Of a DNA stretch of 64,000 nt, positions 33,687 to 42,361 are shown in pieces. Location of the stretch: assembly GCF_028598555.1 (NCBI RefSeq), contig NZ_JAQRFN010000019.1, positions 1-64,000 of the forward strand, read 5' to 3'. Each line of letters opens with the position of its first letter. The first letter of the stretch is position 1. The DNA is from Xenorhabdus anantnagensis (lineage in GTDB: Bacteria > Pseudomonadota > Gammaproteobacteria > Enterobacterales > Enterobacteriaceae). Position numbers and translations under genes: made by a program. Below the pieces are notes generated by a model that worked only from the letters and a program-made list of their open reading frames with translations, did no database searches and had not been told where the DNA came from.

Positions 33687-35180
33687 TTATTCTGTTTCTT
33701 CCTGTTTTTCAACATTTTTCTCTGCCGCATCTAAAAATACTGTGTCAAGTTCTTCTGTAAAAACAGAACCGCCATTACGGAATAAATCTACCAGTTCGCC
33801 AAAAGTATTACATTGTTCTGTATTAAATATATCCTCACGCGACCCATGCCTTAAAACATCATCCCACAGGTAAACAAATAGTTTCCCGCAAAGAGTATTT
33901 TTAGCTGTATGATCATCTGACAGTTCGTCATCAGATAAAAATCTGTGTCCGAGTAAGCGGTCTTCCGGGATCTGAAGTTTTTTTAATTTATTGTTTATTA
34001 TCTCAGCAAATGCTCTCCAGGACACTCTGATAATATCATTTGTGTTTCCCGTTGTTACAGGTATCAGAAGTGAACCGGGCGTAGAACGGGCATAATCAAT
34101 TGGAATATACTCGAAGTTCCACCTGCGCTTAAATGCTGTATCCATGGGCATCACAGCCTGATCACTACTGTTCATCGTCGCAATAATTGATAAATTAGGA
34201 GGTAACACCAACGAACTGACTGGTTCTGACAACTCTCCATTTATATAAGCCAGCATATCGGGATCGGCAATGTCAATTTTATATTGACTGCTCCCGTCAG
34301 CTTTTCTGTCCAACAACTGGAAAAGCTCTCCGAATACAGCGGCAGCAGGAGCACGGTTTAACTCTTCAATGACCAGATATACAGCTTTGTTTTGATCTTT
34401 GTATCTACAGGCTTCAATAAAAGCTCTGGTGAACGGGCCGGGACGAAACTCGTAAGTAATTCTTACGTTTCCGGATTCATCTTTTGTTGTTCTGGGTTTT
34501 AGTGCCCCGACAAAATCAGTATATTGTGTATCAGGATGAAATACTGTTCTGAAGCAGATACCATTCCTCACGACAGTGTCAACTTTATAGCTTTTACCCG
34601 TTCCCGGAGCACCATAGTAGATTTTATTGAATCCTGTATTTCCATCAGATACCATGTCGGTATTGTCATCTGGCAGACTCAAATCACTTTCTCCTGTCAT
34701 TGATAAAGACGCTATATAAGATTTTTCATCAGCTACTTGTGAGCGAAGATAGTTTAATGTATTTTCCAGATAATCATGGTTCAGATACATTACCTTATCT
34801 TCAAATGGTTGTTTTAACTGGTTAGCTGTATAGATAATTTTATTAATCAGATTAAACAGCGGCAATGTCTGAACTGTTGAAAGTGCATTGACAACTGCAT
34901 CATTGATGTAATTGTGGAATCGATCCCTCCACGTACGTTCAATATAATGGTTGTCAGGTTCAAATTCAGAAAGATTACTCTGAATGTCTTCAATCACAGT
35001 AATCATCTGATTCAGAGATATAAAGAAATATTTTCTCTCTCCTCCTCTTCTGCCTGTATTAGAAAAAGTAAACCCCGGAGAAACCGAACTGTAGCGGACA
35101 GTCATGTCACTGTTCAGTTGTTGACATTCATGAACAAACGAATCGATAGGTTGTTTATACATAAGATTCCATTGCACCAT
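33687..35180 (-). CDS. McrB-like AAA+ GTPase of the LlaJI-type system
   Basis: This 497-residue protein has a short N-terminal domain of about 185 residues and an McrB-type AAA+ domain: Walker A GAPGTGKS at 190-197, FHPDTQYTDFVGALKPRTTK, Walker B YLVIEELNRAPAAAVFGELF, and SIIATMNSSDQAVMPMDTAF. It is closely related in this domain to the protein at 24870 but differs completely before it. It is coupled to the downstream nuclease subunit. The gene diverges from the methylase with a 58-base gap that must hold both promoters. Confidence 0.88.
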   Translation of the reverse strand: MVQWNLMYKQPIDSFVHECQQLNSDMTVRYSSVSPGFTFSNTGRRGGERKYFFISLNQMITVIEDIQSNLSEFEPDNHYIERTWRDRFHNYINDAVVNALSTVQTLPLFNLINKIIYTANQLKQPFEDKVMYLNHDYLENTLNYLRSQVADEKSYIASLSMTGESDLSLPDDNTDMVSDGNTGFNKIYYGAPGTGKSYKVDTVVRNGICFRTVFHPDTQYTDFVGALKPRTTKDESGNVRITYEFRPGPFTRAFIEACRYKDQNKAVYLVIEELNRAPAAAVFGELFQLLDRKADGSSQYKIDIADPDMLAYINGELSEPVSSLVLPPNLSIIATMNSSDQAVMPMDTAFKRRWNFEYIPIDYARSTPGSLLIPVTTGNTNDIIRVSWRAFAEIINNKLKKLQIPEDRLLGHRFLSDDELSDDHTAKNTLCGKLFVYLWDDVLRHGSREDIFNTEQCNTFGELVDLFRNGGSVFTEELDTVFLDAAEKNVEKQEETE

Positions 35181-35238
35181 TGCGTGTTTATATATACAGT
35201 GATATTATCCCGGGATTAAAACCGGATAAAAATAAAAC

Positions 35239-36594
35239 ATGCTGCTATCATCAGACATTAAATCAGAATATATCAGAAAAATAAGAGAAGACCTCGGTCT
35301 CGGCCGCACAGAATTCGCCAATTTGCTGGGAATGTCATCAACCGGCGAAAGAACGGTCAGAGGGTGGGAAAACGGTGAACATTCACCGACACCAGCCAAG
35401 TGGAAAACAATTCTGGAATTAGAAAATACTATGAAAGATCATTGTGATAATGCCCCATTTCGGCAGAAGCCCATTGAAACTGCTCAGTTCACATTTATAG
35501 ACCTGTTTGCCGGAATAGGAGGTATACGTCTTCCTTTCCAGGCTCTCGGAGGACACTGCGTATTTACTTCTGAATGGGATAAATTTGCACAGAAAACATA
35601 TCTTGCAAATTATGGTGAGATGCCGAGCGGAGACATTACTCAGATCAAAGCCGCTGATATCAAAGATCACGATATTCTTCTCGGAGGATTCCCGTGTCAG
35701 GCATTTTCTCAGGCCGGGCTGAAACAAGGTTTCAACGATACACGAGGAACTATGTTTTTTGAAATCCAGCGAATTCTGGCAGAAAAAAGACCCAAAGCCT
35801 TTTTACTGGAAAATGTTAAGCAACTCCAGGGACATGATAAAGGTCGTACACTGAAAAATATTATCGATATTCTGCAAGGGGCATACGATCAGGATATTCC
35901 TGAATATATACCAATGAGTGATGAGGCTCGTCGGGCTTTGTCAGAAAAACTGAATTACTGGGTAGACTTCAAAGTACTTCGTGCCGCTGATTTTGGTGTT
36001 CCGCAAAATAGAGAACGTATTTTTATTGTCGGATTCAATAAAGATTATTTTAGTGATACTGATTTTGGCAAATTGTTCAGATGGCCTTCAGCCCCATGTA
36101 CTCCGACCAGAGTAGGGCATATTCTTCAGTCACATCAGGAACTTCATCAGGATGCACAGAAAAACGGCAGAGATACTTATACTATTTCTGACAAACTCTG
36201 GGCTGGCCATAAAAAGCGCAAAGAAGAACACAAAACCAAAGGGAATGGTTTTGGTTACTCTTTGTTTAATGCTGAAAGTGAATACACAAATACAATCAGT
36301 GCCCGTTATTATAAAGATGGCTCCGAAATTCTGATTGATCAGAGCGCTATTGGTAAAAATCCGAGAAAACTGACACCACGTGAATGTGCAAGATTGCAGG
36401 GATTTCCTGAAAATTTTATTGTTGATGCGGTTTCCCAGGGGCAAATTTATAAGCAGTTCGGTAACTCGGTATGCGTAAAAGTTATCCAAGCTGTTGCAGA
36501 ACAGGTTGTTCATACTCTGAAAACAGCGGAAAATGAAATACGGATACAAAACAGTGAAATCCGTATGAATGATGAAGAAAGTATTTTCGGATAA
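35239..36594 (+). CDS. DNA cytosine-5 methyltransferase with N-terminal HTH
   Basis: This 451-residue methylase has an N-terminal XRE-like HTH (residues about 8-60: IRKIREDLGLGRTEFANLLG, then RTVRGWENGEHSPTP). The catalytic domain contains motif I FIDLFAGIGG (87-95), motif IV GGFPCQAFSQAG with Cys153, ENV at 191-193, QNRERIF, and the C-terminal LQGFPENF and FGNSV. It resembles Dcm/EcoRII-type enzymes. The HTH may bind the short divergent promoter region and balance methylase against nuclease expression, as in SsoII/EcoRII-type systems; that is an inference. Confidence 0.93.
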   Translation: MLLSSDIKSEYIRKIREDLGLGRTEFANLLGMSSTGERTVRGWENGEHSPTPAKWKTILELENTMKDHCDNAPFRQKPIETAQFTFIDLFAGIGGIRLPFQALGGHCVFTSEWDKFAQKTYLANYGEMPSGDITQIKAADIKDHDILLGGFPCQAFSQAGLKQGFNDTRGTMFFEIQRILAEKRPKAFLLENVKQLQGHDKGRTLKNIIDILQGAYDQDIPEYIPMSDEARRALSEKLNYWVDFKVLRAADFGVPQNRERIFIVGFNKDYFSDTDFGKLFRWPSAPCTPTRVGHILQSHQELHQDAQKNGRDTYTISDKLWAGHKKRKEEHKTKGNGFGYSLFNAESEYTNTISARYYKDGSEILIDQSAIGKNPRKLTPRECARLQGFPENFIVDAVSQGQIYKQFGNSVCVKVIQAVAEQVVHTLKTAENEIRIQNSEIRMNDEESIFG

Positions 36595-36646
36595 TACATA
36601 ATCTCAGTGAACGCATACTGACGTGCCACCATGCGGCTTGTCTTCT

Positions 36647-36689
36647 GACGATTGCATACAAAACAAAAAATGTTTTGCATGCAATCGTC
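36647..36689. terminator. Strong hairpin after the methylase gene
   Basis: GACGATTGCAT (36647-36657) and ATGCAATCGTC (36679-36689) are perfect 11-bp arms, with a further CAAAACA/TGTTTTG pairing inside. A/T runs lie within the stem-loop. It should end methylase transcription. Confidence 0.7.
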
Positions 36690-37112
36690 CGGCAATTTAA
36701 AGGTGTTTTTTAAACATTAAATATGGTGATTATCACCGCTATACCCAACAACAGGGCAGCGGGTAATAATATCGTCAGGGATATACCACACATCCGGCCA
36801 GGATAAATATAGGATGTAAGGAACAGGGGTTTGATCCTGTTGAACAATTTGACTTCTATCAAAATTGAAACTCCATTTCCACAACATTTTGCAGTAAAAG
36901 AAATAACAAAATGTGGTAGGAGGGGAGCATCTCCAGCAAAACATTGCAACAGTGCCAGATCGAGTCTTAATTGGTCATCACATTGGTACAACTAGCTTGC
37001 TTTTGTCCAGAAATGAGTTAGCGATAACATAGGAATAATCGCCTAAGATTCAAGATTGCTTTGCTCATATTCCAATGACCAGAGCAACAGAGCGTGTGTG
37101 CTCCAATACAAC
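36690..37112. other. Intergenic region between methylase and integrase pseudogene
   Basis: A 93-codon minus-strand frame (36710-36991) opens with TTG and contains DQLRLDLALLQCFAGDA, with a hydrophobic C-terminus. I cannot assign it, and it lacks a ribosome-binding site. It may be a remnant of a displaced gene. Nothing else is supported. Confidence 0.4.
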
Positions 37113-38029
37113 TTATTCGTCCTCAATATTCTGGTAATACACCTGCTTAATATAACGTCCGCGCCCATCGCCATGCCCTAAATCCATCGACACCAGCGCC
37201 AGTGCTTCCCGCTCGCTGAATCCTTGCGTTATATAATGCTCCCCGGATTGCTGAGCAAAATGATAACGCATACTGTGTGGCGCTTTATTACCGCTCAGTC
37301 CTGCACGTCTGACAATATAGCGGTAACGATCGATGGCCTGCGTGATCGTCGGCTTATCAATCAGTTTACCGCCACGCCCGGTCTGCTCGCGTTCAGCATA
37401 AGCAATCGCGTGTTGCAGGGCTTCCCGATCCAGTATGACCGTCTGCCGGGGTCGTCCCCCTTTAGTACCGAACACCACCCGCACAGACGTATGCCCGTTT
37501 TCCAGTGCTTTCTTCTAGGTCGCTAACGATTTGTAGGCTTCCACCGCTTCTTTGGTACGCAGTCCCAGCACATACGCCAGTTGCATTACCGCTGCCACGC
37601 GCCGGTCTTTTTGTTCCACCTGCTGAAAAATATCCCGGAACGCACCGGTGCCAGCGCTATTTTCGTTCCCTTGCGGCTGGTATCAGCGATACCCAATGCC
37701 CGGTTACTCAGGCGGGCATTATCGGGATCAGCCAGCTTATGCTTGCCAGCGTGCGCTAAAATGGCTCGCAGCACCGACATTTCATTTTGCAGTGTCCGAT
37801 AACTGAGATTGTTGGCTTTGCGTTCAGCAATGTAACGCTCAATATATTTCACCTTCAGACTGTCCATTTGCCGGAGTTTGATGCCATTGGTTTTCAAATA
37901 ATCAAGGAACTGCCGGGCCATACGCTCTCGATCTGCTACGGTGACAAAACTTCCGCCCGCCTGTCGGGCATGAGTAATAAAGGCTTTTCTGAACTGCTCA
38001 ACCTTTGAACGTGTCGATCCCTGCGCCAT
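37113..38029 (-). pseudogene. Integrase-domain tyrosine recombinase, inactivated
   Basis: It is homologous to the intact integrase at 16030. The N-terminal part (from the ATG at 38029, aggagaggcgaga upstream) runs to the SRKGTKIALAPVR region, where a one-base loss near 37645 shifts the frame. The middle, reading QLAYVLGLRTKEAVEAYKSL, then meets an in-frame TAG (complement of 37515-37517) where the family usually has Trp. The C-terminal catalytic residues are still readable (APHSMRYHFA, MDLGHGDGRGRYIKQVYY). Two independent lesions indicate real decay. Confidence 0.9.
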
Positions 38030-38444
38030 TCTCGCCTCTCCTGCTACTTTGCGTTTGTTTTATTCATTTTTAGTCGTTTTTAAAACAATTCCCTGCGTGT
38101 CGGTTCAGGTTCACCGTTCCGTGGTGCGTCAGACAATGTGTAGCAGAGCGGGATTGTGTTGAGTTATTGCAGGAGCTCGCGGCGTGCTCAGCACGGCGAT
38201 GGCATGCTCCCCGTTCAGTGCCTGATCTCATCAGGATGAACGCCTCATTATCTTGACGTGTCGTATCTCCTTTTTACTGCATCAGCCTGTTGCAAGGCAG
38301 TGGGTTGAAAACCTGACCTAACGGTTGTTCGTTAATCAAACAGAATGTCAGTCAATGGCCTATTTTGAGTGGTTTCACTGAGTAATTCGGGGTTCAAATC
38401 GGTCGTAAAGGCAGATCAGACGTGCTCTGGACGTTGGCCGCTCG

Positions 38445-38490
38445 GCGGCGTCACTTGGTAATCGCTGCGCTTCAACACAAGTGACGCCGC
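38445..38490. other. Inverted repeat upstream of the integrase pseudogene
   Basis: GCGGCGTCACTTG (38445-38457) and CAAGTGACGCCGC (38478-38490) are perfect 13-bp arms around a 20-base loop. The flanking CGAAAACT is also shared with the structure at 15689 when both are read towards their integrase genes. Confidence 0.7.
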
Positions 38491-38663
38491 GCAGTTTTCG
38501 GGACGTTTATCGTGATGAATTGAAAATGTGAATGAATGTTGTACAGATAAAAATTGTATCGTTTGACGTAAGACAGAGCCTGTTTTGCTCTGTTGTGTGA
38601 GTAGCCGGTGATGAGTAATACCGGGAAACTTTCATCCTCAAACGGAGGGTTAGGTGTCCGGGG

Positions 38664-38775
38664 ATATCTGCTTCCAAAAGTGCGCAGATGTACCGCATTG
38701 TAATGCTCTCCCTTGCAGGCTACGGGAGTTTTGACTTCGCCGCTTCACGCTGATCCTTGCAGGCGATAGATCATG
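38664..38775 (+). repeat. Dispersed repeat, copy C
   Basis: It begins atatctgcttccaaaagtgc and contains ctcccttgcaggctacggga, then ends with gatcatg. It is closest to copies A and B in the first 65 bases. It lies about 640 bases upstream of the dead integrase start. Confidence 0.75.
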
Positions 38776-38944
38776 AGTAACAGTTAAATACCTTATAGGT
38801 TAGGCTGAGTGAGGTCAAACTTTTGTCCGATATTAAGGTAGAAAAGACCGTACCATTCTTTTTCTTGATAAACATAATTCCTCGTTTGTTCATCCTCCCT
38901 TGATGCAGCTTTGTGAGATACCCTATACCCTGATTCATTCAAAC

Positions 38945-39187
38945 CTCGGACCAGTGCACCCAGCCAGATCATCGACAACACAATAAACAACGCCTCCCTT
39001 CCCCGTCATTAAATCGTCCTCGGTATTCTGACAGCCTGCTGGATTCAACAGACTGTGGTTTTCTGAACCGTACAGGGCGGCCAGCAGAAAACTGTTTTGC
39101 CGGTGAACCACTTTCCACCAGAAGATGAGAAAATTCAGCGCAAAAATCCTAACATCAGGGTGAATACAGTCTTAAATTCAGAGTCCG
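38945..39187 (-). pseudogene. Decayed fragment of a traG-like 3' end
   Basis: This stretch aligns with the 3' part of the traG-like gene at about 40640-40870. Shared landmarks on the plus strand are cagccagatcatcg, attaaatc, cgtacagggc, ccaccagaag and gaaaattcagcgc. It has deletions and no continuous frame; the residual reading IVLSMIWLGALVRG matches IVLPMVWLGALAWAG of the intact protein. It shows that a second copy of this conjugation region was once here. Confidence 0.8.
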
Positions 39188-39211
39188 TCACCTGTCAGGA
39201 ACACGGCTTCC

Positions 39212-39634
39212 TCAGACTTTAATCTCTAACGGGGATTTATATTTAATGCCGGTTAACTCTGACAATTCGACCTCTTTTCCTGTCGTGAAAAAGAGATTTC
39301 TGCGCCTCAGATTGTACAGATGAAGGCAATGCTCACACATATCAGTTACATTCGCTGGATTTTTGATTGCCTTGAGTGTTCTGATAGCGTATTTACCACA
39401 CCGGCACCGCACGACATAGATGGCACTGTTTTTATGGTTACCCCGTTGCGATATAGGGCGAACACCTAATACAGTAAAAAAACCATATTCATAACCCTGA
39501 ACCTGCATCAGTATGTTGATTAAATTAGGTTCTCTTTTAGTTAAACGCAAATCATACGTTGTTCTGTAAGGGATAAAATGACTGGAACGTTTTTGAATTT
39601 TCTTTCTCTTATCATTTTTATCAGTATCACTCAT
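39212..39634 (-). CDS. Hypothetical zinc-ribbon-like protein
   Basis: This 140-residue basic protein starts at the ATG at 39634 (aggaaaagtg upstream; GTG one codon earlier possible). The C-terminal half has YVVRCRCGKYAIRT and DMCEHCLHLYNLRR, four cysteines arranged like a zinc ribbon. The N-terminal 40 residues are rich in Lys and Arg. A DNA- or RNA-binding role is plausible. It lies between the traG fragment and a repeat-rich gap. Confidence 0.6.
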   Translation of the reverse strand: MSDTDKNDKRKKIQKRSSHFIPYRTTYDLRLTKREPNLINILMQVQGYEYGFFTVLGVRPISQRGNHKNSAIYVVRCRCGKYAIRTLKAIKNPANVTDMCEHCLHLYNLRRRNLFFTTGKEVELSELTGIKYKSPLEIKV

Positions 39635-39694
39635 CACTTTTCCTGATCCATTTAAAAATAAATTAAAGTTTTTTCAATTTAATCTTTTTCATTA

Positions 39695-39850
39695 TTAATT
39701 CAATAGCGAAAAAACTAAATTCAATCGGTAAATAGGATCCGAATCTGTGTATTCCATCGCCATAAACGGCGAAGCCTCGATGGTTTCGACCATTGAGGCT
39801 TCTATAAATCGTCTACTACCATAAACAAGAGAGTTTATATCATAGAACAT
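39695..39850 (-). CDS. Possible 51-residue small protein
   Basis: An ATG frame of 51 codons spans repeat copy 1. It contains GSRRFIEASMVETIEASPFM and a hydrophobic C-terminus (LNLVFSLLN). The equivalent frame in copy 2 is interrupted, although IEASRVASLEALLFMTI is still visible. No good ribosome-binding site is seen. It may be a small toxin or leader peptide, or chance coding in a repeat. Confidence 0.3.
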   Translation of the reverse strand: MFYDINSLVYGSRRFIEASMVETIEASPFMAMEYTDSDPIYRLNLVFSLLN

Positions 39851-39851
39851 G
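39759..39851. repeat. Hairpin repeat, copy 1
   Basis: It contains AAGCCTCGATGG and CCATTGAGGCTT (39772-39801), a 12-bp-arm hairpin with one G-T pair, followed by shared sequence (tctactacc and tataaac-like tracts). It pairs with copy 2 about 390 bases downstream in the same orientation. Confidence 0.7.
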
Positions 39852-40147
39852 TCAAGTATAACGCGTTTAGTCTAAATCATGCTGCGTAAAATGACATTAA
39901 GTTATTCCATTTTTTGTGATATATCTCATGAATATTAAGTCAATCAAATTACAACGTGAAATATAAAAATACAAAAAGCAGATATCACCCACTCGAATTA
40001 AAAAAGCCATAAATAAATCCAATAATACATCTTCGTTAAATAGCTTACTAACCCGTACCGTCAAACATATTTATCCAACCTTTACCCACTGAAAAATAAT
40101 ATAAAAAGTAAAATTACTCAGCAGGTTGGATTTGGCCATTTTTATTG

Positions 40148-40240
40148 TCATAAATAGCAAAGCCTCAAGAGATGCGACCCTTGAGGCTTCTATATTAAAT
40201 TATCGCCTACTCCCCTAAAGAGGATATCAATATAAACATG
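40148..40240. repeat. Hairpin repeat, copy 2
   Basis: It contains AAGCCTCAAG and CTTGAGGCTT (40160-40189) around a short loop. The loop sequence differs from copy 1 while pairing is kept in the stem, suggesting the structure matters. Confidence 0.7.
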
Positions 40241-40457
40241 ATATTATAGCAATTCATATATAAGCCATATTGACTGAAATGGCATGCAATAATTTACTGC
40301 TTTGTGATGCTGGTCATCAGCATTGGGTATTTATGTGAATATAAAACCCAAATGGAGAAGAGTATAAATTAAAACATTAACGCGTCAGCATAACTTATTT
40401 AAATTATCGAAATAATTATCAATAGATTAAAAAAAGGAAAATATAAAATTCAGACTC

Positions 40458-40489
40458 AACTTAAGGCGCAGTATCCTGCCCCTTAAGTT
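40458..40489. terminator. Hairpin after the type IV secretion operon
   Basis: AACTTAAGG (40458-40466) and CCTTAAGTT (40481-40489) are perfect 9-bp arms, 18 bases beyond the traG-like stop. The T-run is weak on the minus strand, so termination is likely but not certain. Confidence 0.5.
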
Positions 40490-40506
40490 TTAAAGAGTAA
40501 ATCTGA

Positions 40507-42021
40507 TTACTTTCCTTTAGACATCATCTTCTGCATCACCAGTTGCCCGAACATGCCGGCAGACTGCCTGACCTGACCCACACCCTGGCTCATCATGCCT
40601 GCCATATCGCCCATCCGTACCCCGGCCCACGCTAATGCCCCCAGCCAGACCATCGGCAGGACAATAAACAGCGTACCCATCACCAGCCCCATGATTAAAT
40701 CATCCGAGGTGTTCTGAATACCCGCCAGATTAAACAGGCTGTGGGTGTCTGAGCCGTACAGGGCTTCCAGTAAATGGCTGTCCAACCAACGTGCCAGTTC
40801 CCACCAGAAGGTCAGGAAATTCAGTGCGAAAATCACAAACGTCAGCGTAAAGATGGTCTTAAATTCATAGGCCGCAAACAGTACAATCAGGGGTATGAGG
40901 ATATACAACGCCATCAGGATCACCGCCTGCATCATCGGCAACGCCTGTCGCACCGCATCAAACATCGGCATACTGAGTAATCCACCCAATAAAGCCCCTG
41001 CGGAAGTGCCGATTCGATTAGCGCCATCCAACAAGGTGGGATCGGCATTACCGCCATAGCCTGCGTAGACATAGCCCTCCTGAGAAATCGTCAGATTCAC
41101 CGGGCTGACCAGACGGCGGATCACCGCTTCCTGATAAGCCGGCGTGTTTTTACCCAGTATTTTCAGTGTCGCTGACAGGCGCAACCATAACCCCGGATCG
41201 GCCTGCGCCAGTACCCGGTCTTTCAGACCAGTCTGGGCCGTTGACCACCAGGCCTGACACGTCGGGTATCCGCCCTGCCCGGTATAAGGCCGCCCGTTAT
41301 CCCGGCTCTCCTGCCACGGAAAATCCGCCCGGGGGAGGCGGGATTGCAGCGTCCGGTAATCCCCGGCTAAAAACGTCCGACTGCCCAGCCAGCCGATATC
41401 ATTCAGGATAATCGGGTCAGTGATGTGCTCCTGATCGCGTTGTTTCCACTGATACAGGGCTAAGGCATAGCAATCGTGGGTAAAATCCTGCAATTCTGCG
41501 GCCAGAGCCGGATTACTGATGCGGGTGTGCTGCACGTCAAAGCGCAGTTGCCGCAGATCCGGCCGGCAGGGAATGGATGCCACCGCCGCCTGTGTCAGCC
41601 CCTTGGATAACCGGTGTACCACCGCCCACCAGAGCGGCACAGCCGCTGTCTGCTTGTTCAGGCTGGACATCACCGGCGCATAGCCACTGCTATCCGGCGC
41701 TGTCGGTGTCCAGGTGCCACAGCTTTTGGCACGGGAAGTATCGTACTGAAGGGTGGTCAGGCTGACATTGACCAGCGGCACACAACACACCACCATCACG
41801 AAGAACGCGCCGTACAGGGTGTTTTCAATCCGGGCCAGCGACTGTAACCCGGCCTGACCGTCTTCTTCGCCACACTCCCGTACTTTCAGCCAGACAGCAA
41901 TCACTTTTACCACTAACGGCAGCGTAAACAGTCCGGTGGCAATCAGGATGTGCCACAGGCCATTGTTGATGACCCAGCCAAGTAGTGTCAGAAAATATTC
42001 CAGATAGCTGTTGGCTGTCAT
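40507..42021 (-). CDS. TraG N-terminal-domain conjugation protein (mating-pair formation)
   Basis: This 504-residue inner-membrane protein matches TraG_N proteins of PFGI-1-class elements: NSYLEYFLTLLGWVINNGLW at the start, several membrane helices, LKILGKNTPAYQEAVIRRLV, and C-terminal helices around TLFIVLPMVWLGALAWAGVR. It is the last gene of the secretion operon, as expected. Its start overlaps the upstream gene's stop. A decayed copy of its 3' end lies at 38945. Confidence 0.88.
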   Translation of the reverse strand: MTANSYLEYFLTLLGWVINNGLWHILIATGLFTLPLVVKVIAVWLKVRECGEEDGQAGLQSLARIENTLYGAFFVMVVCCVPLVNVSLTTLQYDTSRAKSCGTWTPTAPDSSGYAPVMSSLNKQTAAVPLWWAVVHRLSKGLTQAAVASIPCRPDLRQLRFDVQHTRISNPALAAELQDFTHDCYALALYQWKQRDQEHITDPIILNDIGWLGSRTFLAGDYRTLQSRLPRADFPWQESRDNGRPYTGQGGYPTCQAWWSTAQTGLKDRVLAQADPGLWLRLSATLKILGKNTPAYQEAVIRRLVSPVNLTISQEGYVYAGYGGNADPTLLDGANRIGTSAGALLGGLLSMPMFDAVRQALPMMQAVILMALYILIPLIVLFAAYEFKTIFTLTFVIFALNFLTFWWELARWLDSHLLEALYGSDTHSLFNLAGIQNTSDDLIMGLVMGTLFIVLPMVWLGALAWAGVRMGDMAGMMSQGVGQVRQSAGMFGQLVMQKMMSKGK

Positions 42022-42356
42022 CGTATCTCCTCAATAGTGCCTGACAGGGCGTACTCACCCAGCAGGATAAACAGCAGGCTGGCCACCATCATTCGTATCA
42101 ACATTGCGCGGTATTCCGGCAGATGTTTTACCCGTTGCCAGGTTTTCTGCCCTCCCCAACCAAGTCCCGCATACAGGCCTGACCGCCAGACGAACCAGAC
42201 TCCCCCGGTTTCGGTCACCCAGTGGTGAATGCGATTAAGTTTTTCTGCCTGATGCAGCCCGACCCAGCCTGTCGCCAAAGTGATACCCATCACCAACACG
42301 ATGAGCATTGATAACACGGCACCTTTTCTGAATACTGAATGCTTCTCTGCCATCAT
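42018..42356 (-). CDS. Small membrane protein of the conjugation operon
   Basis: This 112-residue protein has an N-terminal membrane helix (GAVLSMLIVLVMGITLATGW) and a second hydrophobic segment near the C-terminus (IRMMVASLLFILLGEYALSG). It starts ATGATG, five bases after the preceding stop, and overlaps the traG-like gene. Equivalent small genes occupy this position in related elements, but the function is unknown. Confidence 0.75.
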   Translation of the reverse strand: MMAEKHSVFRKGAVLSMLIVLVMGITLATGWVGLHQAEKLNRIHHWVTETGGVWFVWRSGLYAGLGWGGQKTWQRVKHLPEYRAMLIRMMVASLLFILLGEYALSGTIEEIR

Positions 42357-42361
42357 CCGCC

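Larger units (their letters stand above)
38030..38944. other. Intergenic region with hairpin and repeat copy C
   Basis: No gene is supported. The region holds the 13-bp-arm inverted repeat (38445-38490) and repeat copy C (38664-38775). These occupy the same positions relative to the dead integrase as hairpin and copy A do to the intact one. Confidence 0.6.
39635..40506. other. AT-rich region with paired hairpin repeats
   Basis: About 870 bases after the traG-like gene contain two diverged copies of a repeat (39759-39851 and 40148-40240), a short possible gene in the first copy, and an inverted repeat at 40458-40489. No gene of normal size is present. Confidence 0.55.
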
